This document shows, in pieces, positions 41,568-51,027 of a stretch of DNA of 64,000 bases (position 1 is its first letter; each line of letters begins with the position of its first letter). Where the stretch lies: the NCBI RefSeq assembly GCF_022810765.1, contig NZ_CP094494.1:1240001-1304000 (forward strand). The letters are read 5' to 3'. The notes under the pieces are model-generated. The model was not told the DNA's origin. It did no database searches and was given only the letters and a program-made list of their open reading frames with translations. Source of the stretch: Winogradskyella sp. MH6. Its GTDB lineage: Bacteria > Bacteroidota > Bacteroidia > Flavobacteriales > Flavobacteriaceae. A program made the translations under genes and the position numbers.

Positions 41568-43376
41568 CTATTCTACTGTAAACGTATTATTTTCACGCTT
41601 AACATCTGCCATTAGTTTTGAAGCATCTATCTCAACAGATTTAACTGTTTTCTTAGCTTTAAATGTATACGTTGGCATTGCCCAAGCCCAATCGTCTATA
41701 ATTGTTGCTAAGGTCGGTTTTTCACCACGCATCATTTGTAACGGAATGTAAAATTCTTCAGTAGTTCCATCAGTGTATGTTACAGAAAGATCTATTGGCA
41801 TAGGCATTAAACCTATACGCTCTAGAGTTATTGCATTGCCTTCAACAGACTTCACACCATAATCAATAGTATTAGTAGTTTGTCCAAAATCTATAAGATA
41901 CCAATCCAATTCAAAATCTGTAATGCGTTCAGCTGTTCGGATAAAATCCATTGGTTTAGGATGCTTAAACGAAAAGTCTTCGAAATACTTTTTAATAGTT
42001 TTGTTTAAATTTTCTTGCCCAATGACGTATCCTAATTGTGCAATAAATACACCACCTTTATTATAGGCTGCTGCACCATACACTTGGTTATATTTATAAC
42101 GATCTGCTTGGGTGGTCAGAGGTTGTTCGTAACCAGAATTTGCCAAACCAATATAACCTCTGTATGTATATGATAAAGGATTATCACTTTTGTTACTACT
42201 AAGTTCATTTTCGGCCAAAGTAGAGATATAACTTGTAAAACCTTCGTCCATCCATTCGTGCTTAGCCTCGTTGGTTGCTAATAAAAACTGAAACCAGGAG
42301 TGCGCCATTTCGTGCGCTGTAACACCTAGTAAACTTCCATAACTGCGTTGTCCTGTAATGAGGGTGCACATGGCATACTCCATACCTCCATCACCTCCTT
42401 GTATTACAGAATATTGGTCGTAAGGGTATTGTCCTATGTTTTCACTAAAATAGGTCATTAGTTTTGCTGTATCTGGTTGAAGTTTTTTCCAGTTTTCTAT
42501 GTACTTAGGTTCTAAATCCTTTTTATAATAAAAATGTAAAGTTGGTCCATTAGGCATTTCAAATGTATCATGAATAAAATCTGGATCTGCAGCCCAAGTA
42601 AAATCATGAACATTTGGTGCTTTAAAATGAACGGTCTTTTTGCCTTTTTTAGCTTTGGTTTCACTTTGAATATAACCTGTACCACCAACTACATAATCTT
42701 TATCAATAGTTAGTTTTACATCAAAATCGCCCCAAACACCATGAAATTCTCTACCTATATAAGGATCTGCATGCCAACCTTCATCATCATATTCTGCTAA
42801 CTTTGGGTACCATTGTGCCATAGAAAGCGCAACACCTTCTTTGTTGTTTCTACCAGAACGACGAATTTGAACAGGGACTTGAGCATCAAAATCCATATCA
42901 AAAGTTACACTTTCTCCTGGTTGAATCGGTTGGTCTAACTTTACTTCAAGTACTGTTCCTACAGTCTCATGAGATATTGTTTTACCGTTTTGTTTTAAGG
43001 ATTTTACTTTTATATATCCTATTTCATCTGGTTGAAGCTTGCTAATACGATCTCCAACTCTAGGGTCAGCATCTGCAATAGTTCTAGATCTTACATCCAT
43101 TTCGCTTCCTGGTTGAAAGGCATTAAAATACAAATGGTAATACACACGATTAAGTACGTCTGGAGAGTTGTTGGTATACACCAATTTTTGTTTGCCGTTG
43201 TATTGATAGGAGTTAACGTCCATATCAATTTCCATAGTATAGTTTACATGCTGTTGCCAGTAACCATAAGAAGTGGTGTTTTCAATAGTTTTTGGAGCAT
43301 TTTTAATAGGGTTCTCAGTTGCACCACACGAAAGCACTAAAGCAAAAAAGGTAAGATTAAGAAGCAATTTTTTCAT
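41568..43376 (-). CDS. M1 family zinc aminopeptidase (exported)
   Basis: This 602-residue protein has a lipoprotein-type signal (FALVLSCGATE). The gluzincin site is complete: HEMAH at 355-359 and the third ligand Glu378 in MDEGF, exactly 18 residues later. GGMEYAM (about 330-336) is the exopeptidase GAMEN equivalent. It removes N-terminal residues from peptides, probably in the periplasm or at the cell surface. The next gene (zinc-ribbon membrane protein) starts 3 nt downstream, so they form a pair. Confidence 0.93.
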   Translation of the reverse strand: MKKLLLNLTFFALVLSCGATENPIKNAPKTIENTTSYGYWQQHVNYTMEIDMDVNSYQYNGKQKLVYTNNSPDVLNRVYYHLYFNAFQPGSEMDVRSRTIADADPRVGDRISKLQPDEIGYIKVKSLKQNGKTISHETVGTVLEVKLDQPIQPGESVTFDMDFDAQVPVQIRRSGRNNKEGVALSMAQWYPKLAEYDDEGWHADPYIGREFHGVWGDFDVKLTIDKDYVVGGTGYIQSETKAKKGKKTVHFKAPNVHDFTWAADPDFIHDTFEMPNGPTLHFYYKKDLEPKYIENWKKLQPDTAKLMTYFSENIGQYPYDQYSVIQGGDGGMEYAMCTLITGQRSYGSLLGVTAHEMAHSWFQFLLATNEAKHEWMDEGFTSYISTLAENELSSNKSDNPLSYTYRGYIGLANSGYEQPLTTQADRYKYNQVYGAAAYNKGGVFIAQLGYVIGQENLNKTIKKYFEDFSFKHPKPMDFIRTAERITDFELDWYLIDFGQTTNTIDYGVKSVEGNAITLERIGLMPMPIDLSVTYTDGTTEEFYIPLQMMRGEKPTLATIIDDWAWAMPTYTFKAKKTVKSVEIDASKLMADVKRENNTFTVE

Positions 43377-43397
43377 TTGTATATGATTTTAAATTAA

Positions 43398-43435
43398 AAG
43401 GTAACTATTCCATCATATATTAGAATAGTTACCTT
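43398..43435 (-). terminator. Long hairpin terminator downstream of the S8 peptidase gene
   Basis: AAGGTAACTATTC (43398-43410) and GAATAGTTACCTT (43423-43435) are perfect 13-bp complements around a 12-nt loop; the minus strand continues TTAATTT. It sits between the S8 stop and the M1 start. Confidence 0.75.
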
Positions 43436-43455
43436 ATAGAATTCCTAAAAAGGAT

Positions 43456-45063
43456 TTATTTTATTTTTGAAGCCATAATTAATGCATTGTATGCATTAGC
43501 TATTTTTCCAGATTTAGATAAATCAGCAAACGGTTTTACGTTTGAAGCGTCTCCACCTACAACAACTTTTGTTGTTAAAGGTAAACCAGAGTCTAAAATA
43601 ACTTGTTTTACCTGAGCTGCAGATAGGTTAGGGTATTGCGAACGAATTAAAGCAGCGATACCAGCAACACCAGGTGCTGCCATAGATGTACCACCTTTAA
43701 AATCATACTCGTTTTCTGGAGTTGTTGAGTATATAGAAGAACCAGGCGCAAATACGTCTACGTTTTTCTTTCCGTAGTTAGAAAAACCAGAAACCATTTT
43801 AGAACCATAATTTTGAGTTAAAGAACCAACTCTAATGTAGTTGTTAGATACTTCAACAAAGTCTACATTATCATCTGGGAAATTAGGTTCTACATCAATG
43901 TTATTACTGTCATTTCCTGCAGCGTGAACAAATACAACATCGTTATCTGCGGCATATTTAATAGCGTCTCTTACCCAATCGCTATGTGGTGAAAAAGATT
44001 TACCAAAACTACCATTTATTACTTTTGCGCCATTATCTACAGCGTAACGAATAGATAAAGCCACATCTTTATCGTACTCATCTCCGTTAGGTACAACACG
44101 AATTGCCATAATCTCAACATTATTTGCCACACCGTTTGCACCTAAACCATTGTTACGTTCGGCAGCAATAATACCAGCAACGTGTGTACCATGAGATTCA
44201 GATTTTTTTACATGTTTTACATTACCATTTCCGTAGCCGACATCAGATAAATTGTTGATATCATCTTTAGTAGTTCTACCAGAAAAGTTAATGTTTAGGT
44301 GATAGTTTAAACGCTCATTAATAGATTCTAAAGCCTCATTAATTTCTTTTTTGGCATCTGCCATCGATTCAATACCATTATTGTACATGTATTGTGCAAT
44401 ACCTTTAGCTTGTTGTACATCTGCATCTTCAGAAGTTATAGCATTAACATCCTCTTTAGTATAATCTTTTTTACCAGTTACCTTTGCTAAGGTTTCGTCT
44501 GCAGAAACCACTTGTTGGTAGATTTGCTCATACTGTGTCTTAGTCCCTAAATATTTTTCATATTCGGAAGCTTGTAAAGCTACAGCCTCATCATATCTTG
44601 GGTTTGAGGTATCCTTAGCGGCAATCATACGCACGTATTCTAATTGCTCGTCGTAGGCATCACCCAAGAAATTCCAACCATGAATATCATCGATGTAACC
44701 ATTGTTATCATCATCTTTTCCGTTGTTTGGTATTTCATCTTTGTTGGTCCAGATAACATCGTCTAAATCTTCGTGGTCGATATCTATACCAGAATCAATT
44801 ACAGCAACGATAACTTTTTTACCCTTTTTACCTTTAATGATTTCCTCGTAAGCTCTATCTACAGCCATACCCGGAATAGTATCTTTTGCTAAATCTAAAT
44901 GGCCCCAATTTTTCTTTTCGGCTTCAGTTAACTTTGTAACTTTTAGAGGAGAAGTATCAATATTTTCTACTGGTGTAGATAAAATATCTGCTGTACCACC
45001 ACAACCCATAAATAGTGCTGAAGAAACAAATAGGTACGCTAATGGTTTAATGTTAAATTTCAT
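43456..45063 (-). CDS. S8 family subtilisin-like serine peptidase (lipoprotein)
   Basis: This 535-residue protein has a lipobox signal (SALFMGCGG, Cys21). The catalytic triad is clear: Asp90 in VIAVIDSGIDIDHEDL, His291 in SHGTHVAGI and Ser460 in GGTSMAAPGVAG, with oxyanion Asn384 in AAGNDS. A long insertion of about 150 residues between Asp and His is helical and Lys/Glu/Asp-rich and distinguishes it from secreted subtilisins; this form is common in Bacteroidota. It is located in the envelope. It is 16 nt downstream of the MBL gene, in the same direction. Confidence 0.94.
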   Translation of the reverse strand: MKFNIKPLAYLFVSSALFMGCGGTADILSTPVENIDTSPLKVTKLTEAEKKNWGHLDLAKDTIPGMAVDRAYEEIIKGKKGKKVIVAVIDSGIDIDHEDLDDVIWTNKDEIPNNGKDDDNNGYIDDIHGWNFLGDAYDEQLEYVRMIAAKDTSNPRYDEAVALQASEYEKYLGTKTQYEQIYQQVVSADETLAKVTGKKDYTKEDVNAITSEDADVQQAKGIAQYMYNNGIESMADAKKEINEALESINERLNYHLNINFSGRTTKDDINNLSDVGYGNGNVKHVKKSESHGTHVAGIIAAERNNGLGANGVANNVEIMAIRVVPNGDEYDKDVALSIRYAVDNGAKVINGSFGKSFSPHSDWVRDAIKYAADNDVVFVHAAGNDSNNIDVEPNFPDDNVDFVEVSNNYIRVGSLTQNYGSKMVSGFSNYGKKNVDVFAPGSSIYSTTPENEYDFKGGTSMAAPGVAGIAALIRSQYPNLSAAQVKQVILDSGLPLTTKVVVGGDASNVKPFADLSKSGKIANAYNALIMASKIK

Positions 45064-45079
45064 TTGTTGATGTTTAGTT

Positions 45080-45940
45080 TTAATTAAATATTTCTTTACA
45101 AGTATAATTTTCGTTTAGTCTTACACCTTTTTCGGTGTGTTTTACAGTTATAATTTCGTTATGAGCATCGTGCTCTAAAAACAGATAAAAATTTTCATCT
45201 GCCGCCATGTTCAAAAACTGTTCTTTTTCATCTAAGGTTAGTAATGGCCTTGTATCATAACCCATTACAAATGGTAATGGCAAATGCCCTGCAGTTGGAA
45301 GCAAATCTGCCATAAAACAAATGGTTTTTCCTTTATAGTTTATCATAGGAATCATTTGTTTGTCTGTGTGTCCATCTGCAAAGAAAATATCAAAACCTAA
45401 GGCAGAATTTTTTAAAATTTTATCATTAGGAAGGTTGGTAAATTTTAATTGCCCACACTCTTCCATTGGAAGAATATTTTCTTTTAAGAAAGATGCTTTT
45501 TCTCTTCGGTTCGGTTCGGTTGCCCATTTCCAATGGTCAGCATTGCTCCAAAAATGTGCATTTTTGAATGCTGGCTCGTAACCTGTTCGGTCTTTGTTCC
45601 ATTGAATACTACCACCACAATGATCAAAATGTAGGTGTGTCATAAACACATCAGTAATATCATCTCTACTAAAGCCATATTTCGCAAGAGACTTATCTAT
45701 AGAGTCATCTCCCCAAAGATAATAGTAGCCATAAAATTTGTCGTTTTGTTTGTCTCCCATTCCTGTATCAATCAATATTAATCGATCACCTTCTTCAATT
45801 AACAAACAACGTGCCGCAATATCTATCATATTGTTATTGTCGGCAGGATTGGTACGTTGCCATAGGGATTTAGGTACTACACCAAACATGGCGCCTCCAT
45901 CGAGTTTAAAATTACCTGCGTTTATAGGGTATAATTTCAT
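45080..45940 (-). CDS. MBL fold metallo-hydrolase
   Basis: This 286-residue protein starts at MKLYPINAG. The metal-binding motif is in DVFMTHLHFDHCGGS (HxHxDH), with LILIDTGMG before it and FADGHTDKQMI and FLEHDAHNE as later ligands. The pattern is close to N-acyl homoserine lactonase-like or generic MBL hydrolases; the substrate cannot be deduced. No signal peptide is visible, so it is cytoplasmic. It is probably co-transcribed with the following S8 peptidase gene. Confidence 0.88.
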   Translation of the reverse strand: MKLYPINAGNFKLDGGAMFGVVPKSLWQRTNPADNNNMIDIAARCLLIEEGDRLILIDTGMGDKQNDKFYGYYYLWGDDSIDKSLAKYGFSRDDITDVFMTHLHFDHCGGSIQWNKDRTGYEPAFKNAHFWSNADHWKWATEPNRREKASFLKENILPMEECGQLKFTNLPNDKILKNSALGFDIFFADGHTDKQMIPMINYKGKTICFMADLLPTAGHLPLPFVMGYDTRPLLTLDEKEQFLNMAADENFYLFLEHDAHNEIITVKHTEKGVRLNENYTCKEIFN

Positions 45941-46053
45941 AATTACGCAATTTACCAAATTAGCTTGTAAAACAGAATATCCTTTTGAAATTATTAGGAT
46001 TTTTACGGTTATAAAAAAAAGGCTATTTTCGAAATGATTTTAAAAACTACGAT

Positions 46054-47883
46054 ATGGTTGAATTAGCTGGCATAATTATTCTTGGGATATTAGCACAATG
46101 GGTGGCGTGGAAATTTAAAATTCCAGCGATTTTACCATTAATTCTTATAGGTTTATTAGTTGGACCTATTGCAGCCGAATTTATAAATGAAGACGGCACA
46201 AAATGGATAGAACCGATCTGGAACGAAGAACAAAAAAAAGGATTATTTCCAGGAGAGGGATTGTTTTATTTTGTGTCTTTAGCTATTAGTATTATTCTTT
46301 TTGAAGGTGGACTAACCCTAAAGCGAAGCGAAATAAGAAATGTGGGTCCTGTTATAACTAAGTTGATTACAGTAGGTGCAGCTGTTACTTTTTTTGGCGC
46401 AGCAGTGTTAGCACATTATTTATTTGGTTTAAGCTGGGAATTATCTTTTTTATTTTCAGGATTAATTATTGTTACAGGACCAACAGTTATAACACCAATT
46501 TTAAGAAATATACCTTTGAAACGCGACGTGTCTACAGTGTTAAAGTGGGAAGGTATTTTGATTGATCCAATAGGAGCCTTGGTTGCAGTATTGGTATTTG
46601 AATTTATTTCTATTGAAGGTGAGGCAGGATTTACCAAAACTGCACTAATTGAGTTTGGTAAAATTATCCTCTTCGGAACAACTTTTGGTTTTACATTTGC
46701 TCATGCTCTGGTATTTGCTATTAATAAAAAATTCATACCACATTATCTTCTTAATGTGGTGTCCTTATCGGTTGTTCTTTTAGTGTTTATTGAGTCAGAA
46801 ATTTTTGCTCACGAGTCTGGTTTACTTGCTGTGGTTGTAATGGGAATGGTTATAGGAAACAGCAAGTTAGACAACATTAAAGAGCTACTTTATTTTAAAG
46901 AATCCTTAAGCGTATTGTTGATTTCTATTCTTTTCATTCTCTTGGCTGCGAATATTAATTATCAAGATCTAATGCTTTTGTACCGTTGGGAAACTTTAGC
47001 GTTATTCTTAGCTGTAGTGTTTGTTATAAGACCTTTAGCGGTATTTGTCAGCGCACAAAGCTCAACACTTAGAACCAACGAAAAAATGTTTATCAGTTGG
47101 GTTGGTCCTCGCGGTATAGTTGCTGCTGGTATAGCATCACTTTTTGGAAGTAAGCTTAGCGCAGGAGGTGTTGTTGGCGCAGAATATATTACTCCGTTGG
47201 TGTTTATGATTGTGTTAGGAACGGTGTTACTTAATGCCACAACCGCACGTTTGTTTGCAAGAATCTCTGGAGTTTTCTTATCAAAATCTGAGGGAATTTT
47301 AATAATAGGAGCGTCGAGGGTTTCTCGTCTTGTTGCTCAATATTTAATTGATAACGGACGACATGTCGTTTTAGTAGACAGCAACCAAAATAACGTTAGC
47401 GAAGCCGAAAAAATGGGTATTGAAGCTCATACTGAAAATATTTATTCTGAAACATTACAAGATAATGTAGAGTTTAACGACATAGGTTATTTATTAGCTT
47501 TAACAGGAAACGCAGATATAAACCGCTATGCAGTAGAAAAATTTGGAGCTCAGTTTGGTGAAAACGGTTCTTTTAGGTTGGCCTCTAAAGCTGAATTAGA
47601 GAATAGCTCTATTTCTCCAGAAGATGGAGTATTTACACTATCCGATGACTTTAATAATCTAATGGAAGTAACCGAAGAATATCCGGAGATACATGAAGTT
47701 ACAGTAACAGATTTAGAATCTTACCACAATATTTTAGAGAATATAAAATCTGATAAAGATCAAATTCCGTTATTTCTTAAAACAAGTAAAGGCGAAATAC
47801 ACATTATTCCTTCTTTAGATGATGATGTAGAAAAGGAAATTGATGCAAAAAGTCGATTAGTGTATTTGGGAAAGCCATTCTAG
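46054..47883 (+). CDS. Cation:proton antiporter with C-terminal TrkA-N domain
   Basis: This 609-residue protein has an N-terminal antiporter part of 11-13 membrane helices (about 1-410) that resembles CPA-type Na+/H+ exchangers, with the ISIILFEGGLTL and GLIIVTGPTVITPILRN motifs and Asp in GILIDPIGALVA. After it comes a nucleotide-binding Rossmann domain (about 415-520; GILIIGASRVSRLVAQYLIDNGRHVVLVDSN), which usually gates transport by NAD(H) or nucleotides, then an acidic cytosolic tail. Monocistronic. It is the plus-strand gene preceding the structured 48-kb gap. Confidence 0.92.
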   Translation: MVELAGIIILGILAQWVAWKFKIPAILPLILIGLLVGPIAAEFINEDGTKWIEPIWNEEQKKGLFPGEGLFYFVSLAISIILFEGGLTLKRSEIRNVGPVITKLITVGAAVTFFGAAVLAHYLFGLSWELSFLFSGLIIVTGPTVITPILRNIPLKRDVSTVLKWEGILIDPIGALVAVLVFEFISIEGEAGFTKTALIEFGKIILFGTTFGFTFAHALVFAINKKFIPHYLLNVVSLSVVLLVFIESEIFAHESGLLAVVVMGMVIGNSKLDNIKELLYFKESLSVLLISILFILLAANINYQDLMLLYRWETLALFLAVVFVIRPLAVFVSAQSSTLRTNEKMFISWVGPRGIVAAGIASLFGSKLSAGGVVGAEYITPLVFMIVLGTVLLNATTARLFARISGVFLSKSEGILIIGASRVSRLVAQYLIDNGRHVVLVDSNQNNVSEAEKMGIEAHTENIYSETLQDNVEFNDIGYLLALTGNADINRYAVEKFGAQFGENGSFRLASKAELENSSISPEDGVFTLSDDFNNLMEVTEEYPEIHEVTVTDLESYHNILENIKSDKDQIPLFLKTSKGEIHIIPSLDDDVEKEIDAKSRLVYLGKPF

Positions 47884-48206
47884 AAACTTAAAAAGGTGAG
47901 ATTTTAAGTTAATTAAAACCTCTACTGAATTAATAAATGATTAATCTTGTAAATCTTTTTAAACACGAATTTACCCACTCGCAAATTGTGATAGTTTTAC
48001 GATAAACCCTTATCCATCGATTGATGCGATAAGGGTCTCTCACAAATTATGATTATATAAACTAACTTCTTTAGGTTTTTGTAACAGCATCTAACCCTCT
48101 TAGATGACTTCCTGATGAGGCACTTACAATTAAACTAAAAGTAGGGGTTAATTAAATAATTTTTGTTTTCATAATTTGTGAATTTTAGTTTGTAGCCTTT
48201 ACAAGC
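47884..48206. other. Structured 323-bp convergent gap
   Basis: No gene seen. It contains a long hairpin (ACCCTTATC at 48006-48014 with GATAAGGGT at 48028-48036, inner CATC/GATG pairs), a second small stem (CATCTAA 48088-48094 with TTAGATG 48100-48106) and an exact 13-bp inverted repeat TCACAAATTATGA (48040-48052) / TCATAATTTGTGA (48169-48181). None ends in a long T-run, so classical terminators are not obvious. Confidence 0.5.
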
Positions 48207-48959
48207 TTATTGCCTTTTCTTTAAATGAAAAATTAAGGATAAAGTGAGCAAATTGTTTTTATTGAAGAAAAAATTAGTAAAGTCATTTTTAAATTCACCT
48301 CCACTTTCGGGTTTATATGTCCACCTATTATGTGCCACAATGTTCGTTTGTATAGCTAAGGACCACCGAGCAGCTAACATTAACTGAAAGCCAGCCACCA
48401 AGGCAACGTTAATTCTTGTGATATCAGTTGTAAAACCGTTGAATTTCTCGCTACCAAAACCATAGCCACCAAGCAACCCATAAATTAAACGGACTTCATT
48501 CAATGCCGATATGGTTTGAAACATCATTAGACCTAGTTGAAACCCGAATAAATTTTGTGTTTGATCACCAATACTTGCCCCATTATAATCAATACCTAAA
48601 GAGCCATATAGAGCAGAGCGTTGAAAAAGTTTTAACCTGTAATAATAAGCTGCTTGTAAGCACCATAATGTTTCATCTTCACCCAACCCCAAACCAGCTC
48701 CAACACCTAACATCTGCATTGCAAATACAATGTCGTTTGGGCTGACTTGTTCATTGAATTTTTCACTAAGTTCAAGTCGGTTTTCCAATTGAGTTCTAAA
48801 ATCTTCAAGAATAGACTCTGTATCTAGGGTAATGAAATCGCCCGAAGTTATCTCCTTTTTATCTAGATTAAAGTCAGTAAACTGTTCTGATTGCGCATTG
48901 AGTTTTGTGCATATAAGCAGTATAGCTATACCTAATACACATGAGAGTTTTGTTTTCAT
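48207..48959 (-). CDS. Unknown exported protein, possibly an outer-membrane barrel
   Basis: This 250-residue protein has a signal peptide (MKTKLSCVLGIAILLICTKLNAQ). The rest is rich in Gly and aromatic residues in alternating pattern (YYYRLKLFQRSALYGSLGIDYNGASIG, FGFQLGLMMFQ, YGLLGGYGFGSEKF, INVALVAGFQLMLAARWSLAIQTNIVAHNRW) and ends LLTLSLIFHLKKRQ, fitting transmembrane beta-strands. I do not recognise the family. It is downstream of the histidine kinase gene on the same strand, separated by a palindrome and a repeated element, so it may be a target of that regulator. Confidence 0.65.
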   Translation of the reverse strand: MKTKLSCVLGIAILLICTKLNAQSEQFTDFNLDKKEITSGDFITLDTESILEDFRTQLENRLELSEKFNEQVSPNDIVFAMQMLGVGAGLGLGEDETLWCLQAAYYYRLKLFQRSALYGSLGIDYNGASIGDQTQNLFGFQLGLMMFQTISALNEVRLIYGLLGGYGFGSEKFNGFTTDITRINVALVAGFQLMLAARWSLAIQTNIVAHNRWTYKPESGGEFKNDFTNFFFNKNNLLTLSLIFHLKKRQ

Positions 48960-49014
48960 AATACATGGTTTTAAATTGACATCAGTAAAACTAGGAGAAG
49001 AGGACCCTTAAGAA

Positions 49015-49038
49015 CAATACCAGAGTTCAGGTATATTT
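49015..49038. repeat. 24-bp direct repeat, copy A
   Basis: CAATACCAGAGTTCAGGTATATTT; matches copy B at 49188-49211 except for two bases. It lies 56 bp upstream of the start of the gene at 48959. Confidence 0.65.
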
Positions 49039-49055
49039 GACTTTGTATAAAAATA

Positions 49056-49085
49056 TAGAGGCTTTTATATATATAAAAGCCTCTA
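49056..49085 (-). terminator. 30-bp perfect palindrome, likely terminator of the kinase operon
   Basis: TAGAGGCTTTTATAT is followed directly by its exact complement. On the minus strand it is followed by TATTTTTATA. It lies about 125 nt after the histidine kinase stop codon. Confidence 0.55.
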
Positions 49086-49187
49086 CCCTCAAGATAATAA
49101 TCAATTTAAAACATACATCTTGATGATTTTTTATCATGAGATTGATTAATAGCAAAAGATAAAACTAAGCCTGAAAAAGAATTAATT

Positions 49188-49211
49188 CAATACCAGAATT
49201 CAGGTAGATTT
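49188..49211. repeat. 24-bp direct repeat, copy B
   Basis: CAATACCAGAATTCAGGTAGATTT overlaps the stop codon of the histidine kinase gene by two bases; 22/24 identity to copy A. Confidence 0.65.
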
Positions 49212-51027
49212 AAATATTAGGAAACGTAATATTTATAGAAGTGCCTTTTCCTATTACCGAATCAATCTCTAAGGTTCCTCCTATTTGATTGATTCTCGAT
49301 GTCATATTTTTAAGACCCAAACCAAGACTCGTATTATTCAAATTAAAACCGTTTCCATTATCTTCTATAATAATACTCGAATAGTCTTCATGACCGACAA
49401 GCTGAATATTTATGTGTGTTGCATCAGCATGTTTAATAATGTTATTTATGGCTTCTTGTAGTACACGATACAGTTGTGTTTCTAGATTTTCGTCGAGTTG
49501 TTTCGGAAAATTATAACTGCTAAAGTCTAGGGTAAGCGATGTTTGTTTAGATAGGCTATTTGCTAAATCTGAAGCAGCATGTTCAAAACCAATAAAGGTT
49601 AAATCCGAAGGGGATACTTCATGAGACAAATTTCTTATATCATTACAAATGGTGTCAATGGCATCGTTTATAGCATTGTCGTTGAGCTTTTCGGAAATAA
49701 AACGCTTTAGATAGCCCAATTGACTGCCAATATTATCGTGCAATTCTTTACTGATGCGCTTTCTTACTTTATCTTCTCCATGTATAAAAGCAGTAAGGTT
49801 CTTTTTTTCTTCGACAATGAGTTTTTCTGATAAAGAATTGCGTTCATCATATATACTCTTTACCATATAGATTATTGTAAAGGTTAGAAAAATAATTTCT
49901 AAAAATGACGAATAAAAGAGAATAGGCAATCCATAGATCATGGTGTTTATAAGACCATAACTATGATAAAGGATTGTAGTACACACTCCAATTATCATGA
50001 ACAAATAAGCAAAGGCAAAAAGAGAAGACCTTTTAAAATTAGTCTTAAAATATTTTACAATTTCTATAACAACCAGTTCGAGCATTACTATAAATATGAC
50101 GTACCAAAGATTCATGAATACTTGAATATATTTCTCGAAAACACCTGTAAAAGCAAAATGTATCAACAACCTAACCGATACAAGAATTATTAGTAACACA
50201 TCTACCGCTTTCTTAAGCTTAGGCATAAATGTTTTGGTTTCTAGAATTTTTTGTGAAAAAACGACAAAGAGCAATAGCGATATTTCACTGAACAAAACAT
50301 AGTGTTTGTATTTATCGAAAACATCATTTTCGCTCAAAAATATTTGAGAAAATATACCAGTATAAGCACTTATAAATAGGCCAAGAAAAATAATGTAGAG
50401 CGCATAAATGAGGTAGCTGCCCTTTCTTAAAATAAAGAAGACAAACACACTGAACAAAATTGATAAAACACTGATGCCAAAATAGATGCCAATTATAGTT
50501 TGTTGAATGGAATTTTGCTTACTAAAGGCCTGAAAACCCTTCAAGAAAATAGTAGTTACCAAAGGCTTACCCGATTCTTTCTTTAGTTCAATTTTATAGG
50601 TGGCAACTTCATAGGGTTTTAGCTTTATCGGAAACGCAAAAAGCCTATGCGCGATAGGTCTTTTAGACACTGGATAATCAATACCAGTATTGTCAATTGG
50701 CTGAAACAACAGGTTGCTTTTTTTTAACAGAACTATGCCTCTAATTAAGGCGTTGGTAAACTCTAACACCAAATCTTTACTATTGTTTTCTGTGTTTTTT
50801 ACACAGAATTCTACGGTATTATATTCCTTTTCAAACCCGAAATAGAAAAAGTTACTTCGATTGTTAGATTTTAGTCCGTTTACTTTTGAAAAAAGCCTAA
50901 TGTTTTCTTTTTGAAAACCCGATCCCAAATAAAGCGTATCCACATTTTGGGCGTTAATTTTAAAAAATAAACTCAAGGCCAAAAACAATAAACTCCAAAC
51001 CAGTTTATGAAAGCAAATTCTTTTCAT
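49210..51027 (-). CDS. 7TM-DISM sensor histidine kinase
   Basis: This 605-residue protein has a signal peptide (about 1-26), then a periplasmic beta domain of the 7TMR-DISM extracellular type (to about 175). Seven membrane helices follow (about 180-390), then a HisKA_3 domain with the phosphoacceptor His in ISKELHDNIGSQLG (about residue 423) and a HATPase domain (EAINNIIKHADATHI, VIIEDNGNGF, GLGLKNMTSRI). It probably phosphorylates the LuxR-type regulator encoded just upstream, whose 3' end overlaps this start by 23 bp. The signal sensed is unknown; DISM sensors often bind carbohydrates or other small molecules. Confidence 0.92.
   Translation of the reverse strand: MKRICFHKLVWSLLFLALSLFFKINAQNVDTLYLGSGFQKENIRLFSKVNGLKSNNRSNFFYFGFEKEYNTVEFCVKNTENNSKDLVLEFTNALIRGIVLLKKSNLLFQPIDNTGIDYPVSKRPIAHRLFAFPIKLKPYEVATYKIELKKESGKPLVTTIFLKGFQAFSKQNSIQQTIIGIYFGISVLSILFSVFVFFILRKGSYLIYALYIIFLGLFISAYTGIFSQIFLSENDVFDKYKHYVLFSEISLLLFVVFSQKILETKTFMPKLKKAVDVLLIILVSVRLLIHFAFTGVFEKYIQVFMNLWYVIFIVMLELVVIEIVKYFKTNFKRSSLFAFAYLFMIIGVCTTILYHSYGLINTMIYGLPILFYSSFLEIIFLTFTIIYMVKSIYDERNSLSEKLIVEEKKNLTAFIHGEDKVRKRISKELHDNIGSQLGYLKRFISEKLNDNAINDAIDTICNDIRNLSHEVSPSDLTFIGFEHAASDLANSLSKQTSLTLDFSSYNFPKQLDENLETQLYRVLQEAINNIIKHADATHINIQLVGHEDYSSIIIEDNGNGFNLNNTSLGLGLKNMTSRINQIGGTLEIDSVIGKGTSINITFPNI

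Noticed and set aside
46962..47240. Minus-strand frame of 92 residues inside the antiporter gene
   Set aside because: Shadow of a clear membrane-protein gene; no family resemblance and no start context.
48108..48122. CTGATGAG resembling the hammerhead ribozyme core
   Set aside because: The required second core element CGAAA and flanking helices are not found nearby.
48040..48181. Insertion sequence remnant between the 13-bp inverted repeats
   Set aside because: No transposase fragment and no target-site duplication; kept only as a structured-gap finding.
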